Source: Pseudopyrenochaeta lycopersici (Eukaryota > Ascomycota > Dothideomycetes > Pleosporales > Pseudopyrenochaetaceae). Taken from it: 64,000 nt of DNA. The position numbers were made by a program, and so were the translations under genes. How positions within the stretch are numbered: the first letter of the stretch is position 1; each line of letters begins with the position of its first letter. Below are positions 1 through 11,126 of this stretch, in pieces. Location of the stretch: NCBI GenBank assembly GCA_003313425.1, contig NHZP01000014.1:434001-498000 (forward strand). Reading direction: 5' to 3'. The notes beneath the pieces are model-generated. The model was not told the origin of the DNA and did not search any database. It worked only from the letters and a program-made list of their open reading frames with translations.

Positions 1-1
1 G

Positions 2-897
2 ATTGATTACGAGTGGGTTGGTGTCGATACTGCCCACGTGCAGTCGAACTACTACTCCCAGGGTGTCACAGTTTGTACGTCACATCACATTCCACAACCA
101 TTGACTTGACCACAAGCTAACCCCACGTAGACACGAATGGTAAGAACTTGACTGTACCCGGCGGCAGCACAGTCGACAACATGCACGAATACTGCATCGA
201 CTGGAAAGAGGATTCGCTCACCTGGTCCATCGACGGCAACAGTCTGCGCACTCTGGAGCGTAAGAACACTTGGAACGGTACATCTGGCCGCTTCGATTAC
301 CCACAAACTCCTGCTCGCATTATGCTGTCGCTCTGGCCCGCTGGTTTGCCCACCAACGAGAAGGGTACTATTGACTGGGCCGGTGGTGAAATTGACTGGA
401 ACAGCCCTTACATGCAGAATGGATACTACTACGCCCGCTTCCAGGAGGTCACTGTTGAATGCTACGACCCACCTTCTGGTGCCCAGATCAAGGGCCAAAA
501 GACGTACAAGTACACTGACAAGGCTGGCACCAACAACACCGTTGCAATCACTGACGATGTCGTTGTCCTCGGCTCTCTCTTGGGAACTGGTGAAGAGCCA
601 GGCGAGGCCCCTAAGAGTGGAGACGCGAAGCCCACCCAGTCCGTTGCCATGGTTCCTGGAGGCAACCCCGGAGGCGGCAACCGCGCTGAGGAGACTACTG
701 CCGCCGCACAATCGAATGCCAACGGGCCACAAGCTACCGAACAAGTCCAGGGTGGTGACACCCAGTCCAACTTCGACCAGGGCAGCAACAACGCCGGCGG
801 CACTGGTGCGGGATCCGTTCTCGAGCCAGGCCTTGGACGCGTCGGTGGTGGTGCGCTTGCTATTGTCGTCGCCATCCTTGGACTGATCGCGTTATAA
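2..897 (+). CDS. Crh-type GH16 cell-wall transglycosylase, C-terminal part
   Basis: This is the 3' part of a GPI-anchored Crh/Utr2-type enzyme, a family that links chitin to beta-glucan in the fungal wall. The window opens inside the active site: the first codons read I-D-Y-E-W-V-G, so the second Asp and the acid/base Glu of the E-I-D-x-E motif are present, while the nucleophile lies upstream. I place an intron at 75-130 (donor GTACGT, acceptor TAG), joining ...GVTVY to TNGKNLTVPGG... Family landmarks follow: HEYCIDWK, LSLWPAGLPTNEKGTIDWAGGEIDW. Then come a Gly/Asn/Thr-rich linker and a hydrophobic tail (LAIVVAILGLIAL) typical of GPI attachment. N-L-T and N-G-T sequons fit a secreted protein. 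The 5' end is missing, so signal peptide and any chitin-binding domain cannot be judged. Confidence 0.9.
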
Positions 898-1599
898 TGG
901 ACCAGCCCAGTCGTTTTGTACGGTTTACGACCTGGTCCTTTTTTTTTAACGCATTTCATGTTTATCCTCGGATTCCTCTCAGTTGGTGTTTTTTGGCTGG
1001 GGGAAAAAAAAATTGGAAACTTTTTTTCCCGTTTGCATAACTCTCTTTTAAACCGTTTTGGTTTTCCCGTGTATAGCGAAGAAGGCGACGAGTTTTCTTT
1101 TCTTGCATATCGTTCATACCATATTTCATTTTTATTTAACTCGTAGCTGAGAAGAGAGGGAGGAGGGTAATTCCTAACGGATTTGCCGCAAGAGGGACGC
1201 TTGTTGGCAAATGCTCGTTAGCGACACATTCCTTGTATCTTGAATCAGGACCAAAGTGTCCGCTACATAGATGTAGTGTTGTGGGTTGATAAAGCTGTGA
1301 AAACTGTGGAGACTGTGGATAGTAATCGATTCTTTGACATACATCATCTACTTTTCTCTGATCTCTTTTTCCTTGTCAAGCTTAGGATGATTTCTCTTTG
1401 TTCTGAGGTGAGCCGAAACACAATTTCGGTTTTGTCTATTGATGCACTGATTAGGAAAAGCCCTTGCAATGGTAGATCAAATCGCAACGTCCGTCTTTAA
1501 AGGTTTGAGGTTTGGGTGTCTGGAGGCTGGTGTTGCTACTCCTCTATGGTTACTTTTGCTTACTCGGTTGTACAGGATAGCCGTCTCAAAATTTTCAGG
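898..1599. other. Intergenic, 3' end of Crh gene and promoter of hydroxylase
   Basis: T-rich stretches follow the Crh stop codon and suit a 3' untranslated region. No frame shows a recognisable protein. An in-frame ATG at 1546 could extend the next gene, but I prefer 1600. Confidence 0.55.
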
Positions 1600-2588
1600 A
1601 TGAAGGAGGATGGGAATGAGCGACCTTCTTCCAAGGGTCGAGAGAGGCCAACAATGACAACGACAGCAAGAAATACAACGACGAAAACAACAGTATCAAA
1701 ATGGACTGCACAAAACGTCTTACTTCTTGCTGCATTTGGCATTCTCTTCATCGCCTGCATCTGGTCTGGAAGCCCTGGATTCACATTAATAGGAACGGAA
1801 TCATGTCTAGCCACGCCGCCAAACTCCCATGTCAAGATTCTAAGTCTTGATCCGTTTATCGCGCATATCACCGATTTCGTCTCTGAGAGTGAGAGGAAGT
1901 ATCTGATAAAACTAGGGTTCGTACTCGACACTCCTATCTCCATCCACATAACCAGATACTAACCGTATTTTCCAGCAAACCCCTCCTCTCCACATCCACC
2001 ACCCTCGACGACTCCGGCAACCAAGCTTCAACCTCCTACCGCACCTCCTCCTCCGCCTTCCTCCCCCCAACCGACCCCTGCGTGTCCCGCATCATCCACC
2101 GCGCCGCAGACTTCCAAGGCTACCTCTCCCCCTCCGACATCAACATCCAACTAACCGCCTACCAGCCCGGCCAAGAATACAAGCACCACTACGACTGGTT
2201 CTCCGCCCGGGTCCCCACCCCCAACGCCCCCTCCCCGCGCAGCACACTTTCCACCTTCTTCGCAATCCTACACGCCACCTGCCACGACTGCGGCACCGAG
2301 TTCCCCTTTATCAACGCTACGCAGCGTGCGCGCTACGACAAGCGCTGGTGCGCTGTCGTCGATTGCGGAAAGCATGTTCTTACTACCCGGAATGTCGAGG
2401 GGAGTGCCCTGTTTTGGATCAATCTGGATGCTCAGGGTAGGGGGAGGGAGGACATGCTGCATGCGGGGCGGCCGGCGAAGGGGGGCGAGAAGATGGGGTT
2501 GAATATTTGGACGGATTTCGACGTCGGTGAGGTTTGGGGGAGGGGGCTGTTTGGTGGGAGCTTGAAGCCGCCGGGGCTGGGGGTGTAG
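1600..2588 (+). CDS. Membrane-anchored prolyl 4-hydroxylase-like 2OG-Fe(II) oxygenase
   Basis: Predicted 309-residue 2-oxoglutarate/Fe(II) oxygenase of the prolyl 4-hydroxylase alpha-subunit type. Exons are 1600-1916 and 1976-2588; the intron has donor GTTCGT, branch ACTAAC and acceptor CAG, and the phase-2 join gives ...SERKYLIKLG-KPLLSTSTTLDD... The N-terminus is basic and Ser/Thr rich, followed by a signal-anchor helix at about residues 38-56, suggesting a type II ER/Golgi protein. The catalytic core shows YKHHYDWF, with the iron-binding H-x-D, then LHAGRP with the distal His and a following G-E-K whose Lys should bind 2-oxoglutarate. The C-terminal end NIWTDF fits the family. The substrate cannot be told from sequence. 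The start is uncertain: ATGs at 1546 and 1654 are alternatives. The second exon is markedly C-rich in its first half. Confidence 0.85.
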
Positions 2589-3002
2589 AAGAGTAGCAGG
2601 AGTGATTAGAGGGAAATAAGTGAAGTTGAGGGGAAGGCACAGCAGGGACGAAGGCTTGGTCGTTCCGTTCAGGCGAATATGTTTGTGGAGATGTTTGTCA
2701 AGGACGAGATTTATATATGTGGTACAATAATTACATTTACCAGCAACAATCTAAAAAGTGACTTTAGGAAAATTAAACATTGAATGCCTTTTTGACACTC
2801 GACTAGTATACCAGTCGTGTATTTCGTGAAGCCAGAACCTTGTCGGGTGAGATCCTGGCTGAGCAAAGAAAAGGAAATCTATTTTTTGGCGGCAGAAAAC
2901 ATGTCAATCGAGACTCCATCGTACATGTTACTGTACGAAACACACTATATTATCGGGTTAGAAGAAAAGTAGAACGCGCGGCAACGCAATGGCAGTAAAG
3001 GT
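2589..3002. other. Intergenic between convergent genes
   Basis: Space between two convergent genes, presumably both 3' untranslated regions. No coding or structural signal seen. Confidence 0.55.
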
Positions 3003-3833
3003 CTAGTTCGAAGGAACGAGCATGTGTGAGTCCCACATGTGCTTCATCAGTTCGGAGCCATCGCCTTGATCTGTAAACGAACAGAAGCACACATATGCGC
3101 AGTACGAGGTGTTGAGGTACACGCTGAGATGCATTTTCCGGAAGTGTGACTCCCAAGGCCCGCGATATTTGCACTCCTTTCCGGGTTTGTCTGTGCAGCT
3201 GCCATTCGAGCCTATGCAGCGCCTAGCTACAAACTGAGGGACCTTTCGTTGCTGGAAAATTGTTGAGCCTATCTGTGCGTGTGATTCAATAGAGCAATAT
3301 TGCTGTAATTCGTGATTGTCGTTCCCTTCAAAGCCTTGCAGCATTCGCTCTGCGGGGACAGAAGAAACATGGAGTCCCTGTGGGGAGAGCGGCTCCATAG
3401 GGTATAACTTTCCCACGCTAGATAAGTCAAATCCGTCGCTGAAACTCTGAACTTCAATTCCACCAAATTGTGAACTGTGCGCGCCTGGTGGTTGGATCGC
3501 TAAGAAACGTTAGTGTGGTTTGATGTTCCACTAAGAATCCTTACCATTGAAGTGGGTCCAGGAAGATAAGATCTCGTGCGATACATCTTTAATGGCGTTT
3601 AAGTTGCGAAAAACCCCATCTTTCTCAGTTTTCAGAGCTTTAGCAGCATCAATTATGCTGCTGTGATTCATGCCATATCCAAGCAGCTCCTTGAACGCTC
3701 GCTGTTGATGAAATAGTTCAGCCTCAGGTGCCATTGAAATTGGTGTGGCATGGGAAGACATTAAGTGGTATCGATTGGTGGAGATGGGAAACGTCCAAAA
3801 TGCGATGCGCTTATAAATAGCAATATTATTCAT
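3003..3833 (-). CDS. Small C2H2-like zinc-finger protein, function unknown
   Basis: Two-exon gene on the minus strand, exons 3833-3545 and 3499-3003, coding about 261 residues. The intron has a clean GTAAGG donor, a CACTAAC branch and a TTAG acceptor, and its phase-1 join reads ...SWTHFN-A-IQPPGAHSSQF... The C-terminal third carries two Cys/His clusters: C-x7-C followed by H-x4-H (GKECKYRGPWESHFRKMH), then a C-rich stretch ending in H-x4-H (LMKHMWDSH). They resemble degenerate fungal C2H2 fingers, so DNA or RNA binding is possible but unproven. The N-terminal half is unremarkable. There is no ATG at the upstream open end (TTG at 3899); 3833 and 3761 are candidate starts. I do not recognise a family; it may be lineage specific. 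Confidence 0.55.
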
Positions 3834-5990
3834 GTACGACGAGGACGCTACAGAGGCAAACTGCCGCACACCAGACGATCTGGGGGTTTGTGGAAACAAA
3901 GGTGCGAGGGAGACAGGACTTTATAAAGTTGGTTGTGGATATTAGGAACCAAGACCGCGTTCAGTTTGTTTAACAATTCTATCGTTGTGTAACTCGTCTA
4001 CGCTGCCAGGCACCTGGGTTGGTCAAAAAGGCCAGTTCCAAAACGGCCACACAGGACGTGAGGCTGCCCCAACCGGAGAAAAGGGGGAAGCGGGAAGAGC
4101 AAAGCCATGGCCATGGAGAGGCGTTGCACAAGGATGTGTGGTAGGGAAAAAACTGCATCGGCTGCCGGCTGTCCATTTCCAGAACGGGTATCAATTCTTG
4201 GACCTTACTGACAAGGATGCGAACATTTTCTTCCCGATACAAGTGGTGAAACCTCGACGATGGTAAGGCTGCCGCACAATTGAGCCACAACAAGGGTCCG
4301 CTTGTCCTAAACTTCAGTCTCTGTTTAGAGTGAAAGAAATTTGCATGGTCCACAAGGCCTTGGGGATGTGCGTTTAATCAGTATAACATCACGTTGCAAC
4401 GGTATCCACGAGGTGGTGCGAACTTCGAATGATTGGCACCTGCTCGAACGACTCGCACTGTTCGAACGACAGGTACTTGTGAGAGCTGCAGGCACTGGTG
4501 AGAGCGATGAGCGATAGGCACTAGTGAGAGCGATAGGCACTAGCTGCAGGCACTGGTGAGAACCACTGGCACTAGCTGCAGGCACTGGTGAGAACCACTG
4601 GCACTAGCTCACAGCGCCTCAGAACCCCTGTATCGATGGCTGTCTTTAATTCGCTTCGTTTCGCTTGCATGCGCACAAACTTGGCACCCCTTGGAGATTC
4701 AACATCTCCATCAAACTTGTCCTGAACCTTAAATGCGCACAGCTTTGGCAGACCTATAGTTTCAATGTTTCTACCGGACTTGAGCTTTTCCAACTTGGCA
4801 TTAACTCTTAATATCTTAACTGGACTTGCGTTATGAAGTGGACCAGACCAGGCCAGACCATACCAGTCTGCTCTGGATGAGATCAGATTCGATTTCGCTT
4901 GACGATTTGCCTAGCCTGCAGATACTGTTGTCAATGCAGCCGTTTAGCTCCCAAAGTCTGGTGGAGAATTCCCAGTTCCTTGGCCTCCATCCTATGTGGC
5001 ATGTTTCTGACGATCTCCAAGGCCGCCTGTTGGGATTGGAATTTAGTGAGACATCATTTCCTTTAATGCTGCTCCAAAACGCTCTCAGAGCCCAGATTTT
5101 CTGGCCACAAATAACGTAAGATTAGTCTGCCCTATGTGCCTTATCAAGCTTTAGCATTTTTGTACTATGTTCCTGCGCATCTATTCCAGACGGAACGCCG
5201 CAGACTCATGCAAATGTCCGTTCCACAGCCTCGCTAATGTCCACATGACTGCCCTCCCATATCAAAATGCTGTGTTTGTCGAGCACAAATTTCGTCAAAT
5301 CTATTCCATAATATTGTTTCCCACACAGCGAACATCTGTGCGATTTATTTTACCAATACCTCCAACTCTAAGATACTTTTTGGTGTTATGCCTACTGTGT
5401 ATTGCCCCAGCACGGAAACCCCACCCTCCAGAAAGAAATTGCGGGTACTTTGACTTTAAATCAACGATTGTCCGTTGACACACAAATACTGTCTATCTAC
5501 ATATTCAAGTCTTGCACTGGAGGCGCCTACGAGCTTTTGCATCTAACATAGATTGATGAATTACATCCGCATCATCACCTTCTCCTGCAGCAATACAATG
5601 ATCCACCACGCTATCACTAACACTTTTGTTTCACTGGCCTACAATACCAAGCAAAGGATCATAAGTAGACTCTAGAACCATATATCTGAAGGTCAGGAGG
5701 CCGTACCACCCTTGTGGCTGCTGTGGCGTGCAAATTCATGCAATATCGCTTCCCGTATGGACGGACCCCGAAAAATGCTTAACGAACAGCACTTAGAGCT
5801 ATGTTCTGATCAAGCTGGTTTTCACAGCATAGCCTTAAGATTCGAGTGATAGTATTGATGCAGTCAATGACCGCCCGTATTTCTGCTTGGAATTCGTGGG
5901 AGGCGTGACCTGGTGAGGATGGGGGTATCCTTTTCAGGCCCAGATTAAGGCCACTCGCGTTCTCTTAACCTATGCTTTTCCGTAGACAAT
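3834..5990. other. Gene-poor spacer with degenerate open frames
   Basis: About 2.1 kb with only short, unrelated open frames, best read as non-coding or long-decayed sequence. A minisatellite sits inside (listed separately). The minus strand at about 5160-5480 gives two overlapping frames that could be one broken protein, but I could not assign a family. Confidence 0.5.
4543..4606. repeat. Minisatellite, two exact 32-bp units plus degenerate units
   Basis: Two identical 32-bp units lie in tandem at 4543-4574 and 4575-4606. Each starts GCTGCAGGCACTGG and ends with CACTGGCACTA. Upstream, from about 4485, shorter variants of the same words (GAGAGCGAT...AGGCACTAG) repeat irregularly, so the array was once longer and has diverged. 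Confidence 0.8.
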
Positions 5991-6600
5991 TGGCGCTAGT
6001 TAGTGGAACAAACTACCAAGTAAAAATCTGAAGATACAAATTATATAGGATTTTTACTTGTATGGTTAGAAGGAAGGGACTTGAAGTATTTATGCTCTTT
6101 CTGGGGTTGGAGTTTGATAACTCAAGGTAAGGTGAAAAGCTGGGTAGATATTGGAACGGCAAGAGACTGCATATCAGACAGAATGAACGAGCGAGCGTTG
6201 GAATGTTTTGTTGAGAGCATTAGTTGCGCCCTATAGTGGAAGGGCTACCAGTCATTTATTGAAAGAAATTCGTTTCATACAAGGAGTAATATATTCGCAT
6301 CGGTTCGGATAGCTCAGCAAGGGTGATATCAGCTACATCAATAATATAGATCCAGCTCTAAAACCTACAAAAGGGTGGATTGCTGCCGCTAGAAATAGTG
6401 GTTGTGGAAGTCGCGAGCTAGCGAAAAATACTACAAACCTACTTACCTACCTAGCCGCTAGTCTACTATTAGTTAATAGGTTAACCTAAGATATAGCCTA
6501 AACAAGGGCTAAAAAGTTTAGGATAGCGTTTAGCTAACGAGTCTAGATTAAGAAACTATAGGAAAAGTAAAAGTAGATCTATTACTGTGAGTTTACTGTT
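5991..6600. repeat. AT-rich, TA-rich repeat-like DNA
   Basis: From about 5990 composition becomes strongly AT rich, with many TA steps and stop codons in all frames (for instance around 6430-6600). In ascomycetes this look is typical of repeats mutated by RIP, but I could not count dinucleotides or find a second copy. Confidence 0.45.
6017..6060. repeat. Perfect 12-bp inverted repeat, hairpin
   Basis: CAAGTAAAAATC at 6017-6028 is matched exactly by its reverse complement at 6049-6060, leaving a 20-bp AT-rich loop. It could be a small terminal-repeat remnant or a chance palindrome in AT-rich DNA. Confidence 0.6.
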
Positions 6601-7060
6601 AAAATATAGAATATCTGTGGGTGAAACTTCCTCTGTAGCTGCAGCGTGCGGTAAGTGATAGGGTGAGAGGTAGGTATCTGTACTCGTAGTAACTATTCTC
6701 TGTCTTTCTCTGCACGGTAGAGAATGGCTCTTATATAGGGGTTACGGAGCTTTGGCCTTCGTGCCCAAAGCTCTGTTATCATGTGATAGCGTGCGACACT
6801 TCAATGTCGCACGTAGCAACCTCATGTACTGCGTACGGACAATATCTAAATATAGAGCCTGTAACTACTTCTTGCTTTCTATAACTAATTATATTATAGC
6901 GATACCTAAAAACTCTTACAATATAACTTTTGTAGCTAACTACCTAGAACATATTAGCTAAAAGTTAATACTACTAAATCATAGCGTCTTAGCTCATTTA
7001 CAGGGGGTTGAAATATTACGGCATAAGCTCCACGTTATGGCTCGGCCCGCTCGGGGGGTG
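6600..7060. mobile_element. Possible solo LTR or other repeat remnant
   Basis: This stretch has a TATA-like CTTATATAGG at about 6729-6738 followed at once by two perfect 9-bp stem hairpins: GAGCTTTGG (6747-6755) with CCAAAGCTC (6765-6773), and CGTGCGACA (6790-6798) with TGTCGCACG (6805-6813). A promoter followed by hairpins is common in retroelement LTRs. The 3' side abuts the broken end of a methyltransferase gene, as expected for an insertion. No terminal TG..CA pair or target duplication was established, so the class is open. Confidence 0.35.
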
Positions 7061-7065
7061 TGGAC

Positions 7066-7755
7066 TCACCAGGTTCTACCCACATTCTTAGTGATTTCTA
7101 TCGGCTCATGGCGCAGTCTGAAGCCCGATAATCGAGCCATTTGCGTATACTCCTCTACGATGCCAAGCTGTGGGCAGAGATGGTTCCACTGAATTGACGC
7201 AAGCTCTTTCTGCTCACGTTTCGCCGGGGAAGCGGGATCGTGTGTTGCCCTAAAAATGTCGGCAATGGTCATGTATCCACCAGGGTCGAGGAGTGCGAAA
7301 GCCGAGTCGAAGCAGAGCTGCTGCGCATGTAGATGGAGGATCACCTCAGACATCCAGACACAATCGAACATCTCGCCCAGAGTCCCTACGAGGAGTTGTT
7401 GCATTTTCTCTATATCGAGATCGAGTATGCGTACAGCGCTGGCGGTAGTGCTCACAGTGGAGGGGGAGCTGGGCAGTTGCACGATTGAGTGCTCCCTAGC
7501 GTCGCCAATGATGAGTTTGACTAGGACCCCGTCCTTGTTCCCTCGGCAGACGTCAACTCGCGTGCGAGCTGAGCCTGACGTCAACTGTTGGTGATGGCCG
7601 TCACTGTGCAAACATTTTCTCGGGCAAGATATCTGGCGGTTCCGCTGATGCAGCATCCGACGTCCAAAACTCTAGAGTCCGCAGAAACCCCAGAAGACTC
7701 GACGAGTTTAAGGACTTGGTTGAGTTGAGCCTGCTCGTTGGTATCTGCTGGTGAC
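7066..7755 (-). pseudogene. Broken class I SAM-dependent methyltransferase
   Basis: Minus-strand remnant of a small-molecule C-methyltransferase of the sterol/tocopherol type. Reading from 7755 down, an acceptor TTTTCAG precedes NEQAQLNQVLKLVESSG, then RVLDVGCCISGTARYLA, the SAM-binding motif I with GCG-type glycines altered. The frame then meets TGA after AITNS and continues as RQAQLAREL before shifting frame into KLIIGDAR, FDCVWMSEVILHL and LLDPGGYMTIADIF, which are motifs II and III. The last codons, NVGRTW, are followed directly by GTGAGT, a normal splice donor, but the expected final exon is replaced by repeat-like sequence. So the gene has a premature stop, a frameshift and a lost 3' end. 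It may have belonged with the nearby acyltransferase and SDR. Confidence 0.75.
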
Positions 7756-8341
7756 CTGAAAAATCTATGGTGAATGTGTTCTCCCCTGATGGGCAGCGTG
7801 AGTCGAGATATGGCTCATCAAGTGGGAGCTTGTTTGGGGAAAGATACACCAGACTTTTAAAAAATGCTTTGCATACATTTTGTAGTGCCTTTGAATCCTT
7901 TTCTTCAGACCTTCCGAACCAACCTCAGTCTGTTTTCCGCCTGTGATTTAGGCATCGCATTCTCCATTTTCGTGTAAATTTGGCATCCTAGATATTGGAA
8001 AGAAACATAAAAAGTCCAATGATATTAACTGATTATAAGTGAAGATGGTAGATACATAGGTTCTCTCTCTTTCAAACCTTGAGAAGTGTAGGTACATATA
8101 TGTACTCAAGTACATTACTGTTATGGGGCTAGTCGGGTGATCTGACTAAGCTGACTTATGCACGTGTGCATACGGCATGGTTAGGTGGTAAGACAACCTC
8201 GTCGCTGTAACGATTCGGGACGAGCTTCTGCGGCGGCTGCGGCGGCTGCGGCGTGGGCCTACAAAGACCCAACAACAAACTCTTCCTACATAGCCATCAA
8301 TATACTCACCATTTAGCAAGTCGAGACTCATCAACGAAAGT
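7756..8341. other. Intergenic
   Basis: No further methyltransferase exon could be joined with confidence, although a frame at 7756-7849 on the minus strand stays open. The right half should hold the promoter of the acyltransferase. Confidence 0.5.
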
Positions 8342-10032
8342 ATGGCAAACAAGGTGGACAACGGCAAAGAGGCGGTGGTGCTACGCAAATTCGGAATCAA
8401 GTAAGCACCTGCAATTGCATCAATGTGGCAAGTTATGATATCTAACCAACGACCTTTCGTCTAGCGAGGTGTACCAACTAGCTATGTATCTACTAGACCA
8501 GTATCGTAGCACTGTTCTCTCATGTCGCTATGCATTTCCGCCACGTCTTGCCGCAGAGTCCCGGACGCAAATAGAGAAGGTAATCAAGGTTGCTGTCGCG
8601 GGGACCATTATGAGGCATCCGATGATGCAAGTCGGCATGATTGATGGCACTTCCAAGACTCCCTCGTGGATCCAGCTGCCCAGTCTCGACCTATCGCAAC
8701 ATATAAAATGGATTTACCTTGAAGGTGGAGACCATAACGACTTTGAACAAAGGGTCCAGGAAACCTTTCGCACTCAGCTCGATGAGCGTTTCCCAGACCT
8801 TGAGACTTGGGCCAAGCAGCCAGGCTGGAAGATCACCATCGTTCGGCTAGGGGATGCTCCTATCTTGGAGATCCTGATCACTTTCAATCACCCCCAATTC
8901 GACGGTGTAGGCGCCAAGATCTGGCATGAAGACTTTCTCGAGATTCTCAATACTGCTAACACTGAGAACGGAGCATACAAGCGGGCGGGCTTAGATGGCG
9001 ATATCCTGAGACTACCTGAAGCGCCCCCTATGCTTCCAACCCCAATTGAGAACTTGAAGAGTCTTCCTTTAGATCCCAAGTTTTTTGTCAAGTCGCTTTG
9101 GGAGGAATTCCGGCCTCAAATTTTTAATCGTCTTAGTCGCGACGTATCTCAAGCGGCCTGGTGCCCAATTCGTACCTCTCCGTACCAGACCCAGTTCCGG
9201 TCCTTCGTCATCGATAACGCATCTTTATCTGCGATTCTAGGCAAGTTGTCCCAATCTAATCAGTGGCCCAAGGCATTGCCCAACATCTGTGCTGACAGAA
9301 TTGAAAGCCCTCTGCCGACAGAACAAGACTACAATCACCGGCTTGCTGAACGGACTGTCCCTCATTGCCTTCTCATTGCGCCTCGACAGCACGGCCGCCC
9401 CGGCCTTCCAGAGCTCTACTGTTATGGATCATCGCCGGAATCTGCCAGCGGCTCCGCCAGACGCTCCGTGGGGTAGCTCTAACAAAGCAGTAAGCAACTA
9501 CGTAACCCAGGTGCTCCATAGGTTCAACACCGAGGTAGTGGCACGAATTCGCTCCAAGCTGCCTGCTACATGTGATGGCAACGGAGGAATAGATATGTCC
9601 GCCGAGCTCCAACACGAGCTCTGGGCAGTGTCAGCACAGAATCGGCTAGAGATAGTGCGTAAGATGGAAGATCCGCTGCGGAACGACATAGTGGGGCTGT
9701 TCCAGTACGTTACGGACTGGCAGAAGACGATGAGCGACATGGCCAAGAAGACGCGCCAATTCTCGTGGCTGGTAACTAACGTCGGTGTCCTGAACGGGAT
9801 CACGTCTGAGCCTGGCAACGACGACCAGAAATGGTCCATCGACCGGGCACAATTTGGTCTCAGTGCCGAGATTCCCGCTGCCGCCATTGAGATTTTTCCA
9901 GTCAGTGTAGCCGGTCGGGGAATGTGCGTCAGCGTAGATTGGCCGGATAATGCTGTAGATGTAGTGTTTGGGGAGCATATTATGGCTGATCTAGAACGGT
10001 GGTTGGCTCAGCTTGCAAGCCAGCGATCATGA
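8342..10032 (+). CDS. AATase-like BAHD/condensation-fold acyltransferase
   Basis: Three exons (8342-8400, 8465-9240, 9299-10032) encode 522 residues resembling fungal alcohol acetyltransferases and related condensation-fold enzymes, which move an acyl group from acyl-CoA to an alcohol or amine. The catalytic H-x3-D-G is present as HPQFDG near residue 162. The second intron, 9241-9298, starts with GCAAGT instead of GT and ends CAG. Removing it joins ...LSAIL to ELKALCRQNKTTITGLL, exactly the usual C-R-x3-T-T-x-T family block; without it the gene looks frameshifted. No signal peptide or transmembrane helix is evident, so it is probably cytosolic. Next to an SDR and a methyltransferase relic it may belong to a reduced secondary-metabolite cluster. 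The acceptor molecule is unknown. Confidence 0.8.
9241..9298 (+). other. GC-AG intron
   Basis: 58-bp intron with donor GCAAGT, the strong consensus of the rare GC class, a TCTAAT branch-like word at 9255 and acceptor GACAG. It is needed to keep the acyltransferase in frame. Confidence 0.75.
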
Positions 10033-11126
10033 TGCGATCGACGAATTAGCACCTGTACAGATACATTATTGCGTTTCGGCAATTTTGTGTTCGTGCTGCG
10101 CCACGCGGGTGCAATAAAAGCCCTACCGCAATGAGGCATAGCTATTCCATCACCATGTGCTTAACCATTTACAGGAGGCTTATCTTACCCCTCCTCTTCC
10201 TGGACCCTAGACCCTAATGCTTCATCGAATAAGAGCTCTTATAATCAAGGAGTTGTATCTACAGGGACCTCTTGTCTGATCTCCTTGCGAGATGCCCGTT
10301 CTGAATCTGACATGGATACACGTATGTGATTGCCGATCTTGGAATAGATACATATGTGCAATATGCAATCGACGTGGCTTACGACCCTTGCTTAAGGAAG
10401 GATCGGTATGCCTGAAGATATCGCTTCAGGTTTGATGAAATAAGCACTTGCAGGAGCAGGATCTCCGAGTAATATAAGTCCGAACCTGAGATGCTTTGAC
10501 CAAACTGAAGATCAATCAAATGTTCTCCTTGAAAAATCACTATTTATGCCCAGGTGATGTTGTGCGACATAAATTGTTGAGAGGGTGTTAGTATATACAT
10601 TCTTCGGTCTCCAAAAAAGAAGGCACATGCATGCGCAATTAATGCATCTACACCTACGTTCTTAGGTTTGTGCCAATGGCATTGGTAACTAGTAGCAACA
10701 TTAGGCCGACTAACGCAACCAAGTTAGTTAGTAAATCGTCTACATTACAGGTGTGATTTCATTTAGAAGATATCCAATTTGACTATCTATTAATGGAAAA
10801 ATAGATCTAGTTATAGCATAGAAATCGTAAGAAAACTTAGTACCTCCTAAAGCTAATGAAAACCATGGTATATATTTAGCTATTACTTTGAAAAGAAGTT
10901 TTTTCTTCCTATCCTAGCTAGTACCAAGTACACAGCGAAAACGCCGGTGTCTGAGCTGAGAGCCCTGTCACATGATGTCTCAACACATGACGCATGTGCC
11001 ACCTTCTAACCGAGATCGTCGCCATAAAGTAAGCTCGTCTTGTCTATGCTTATCCTTACTCCCCAGGATCCACCCCAACACTCACCTAGGAGCTATCTCC
11101 ACAAACTCTGTCCACAGAAAGCCGCC
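10033..11126. other. Intergenic, AT-rich in its second half
   Basis: No coding signal. The part from about 10680 to 10920 is AT rich and TA rich like the 6-kb repeat zone and may be another decayed repeat. The end should contain the promoter of the SDR gene; an upstream in-frame ATG lies at 11046. Confidence 0.5.

Noticed and set aside
1240..1500. 86-codon open frame upstream of the prolyl hydroxylase
   Set aside because: No domain, no splice partner and unusual composition; more likely promoter DNA.
5160..5483. Possible broken gene on the minus strand
   Set aside because: Two overlapping frames could be joined, but no domain was recognised, so no call was made.
9240..9300. Frameshift pseudogene call for the acyltransferase
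   Set aside because: A GC-AG intron explains the frame change exactly and recreates the conserved block.
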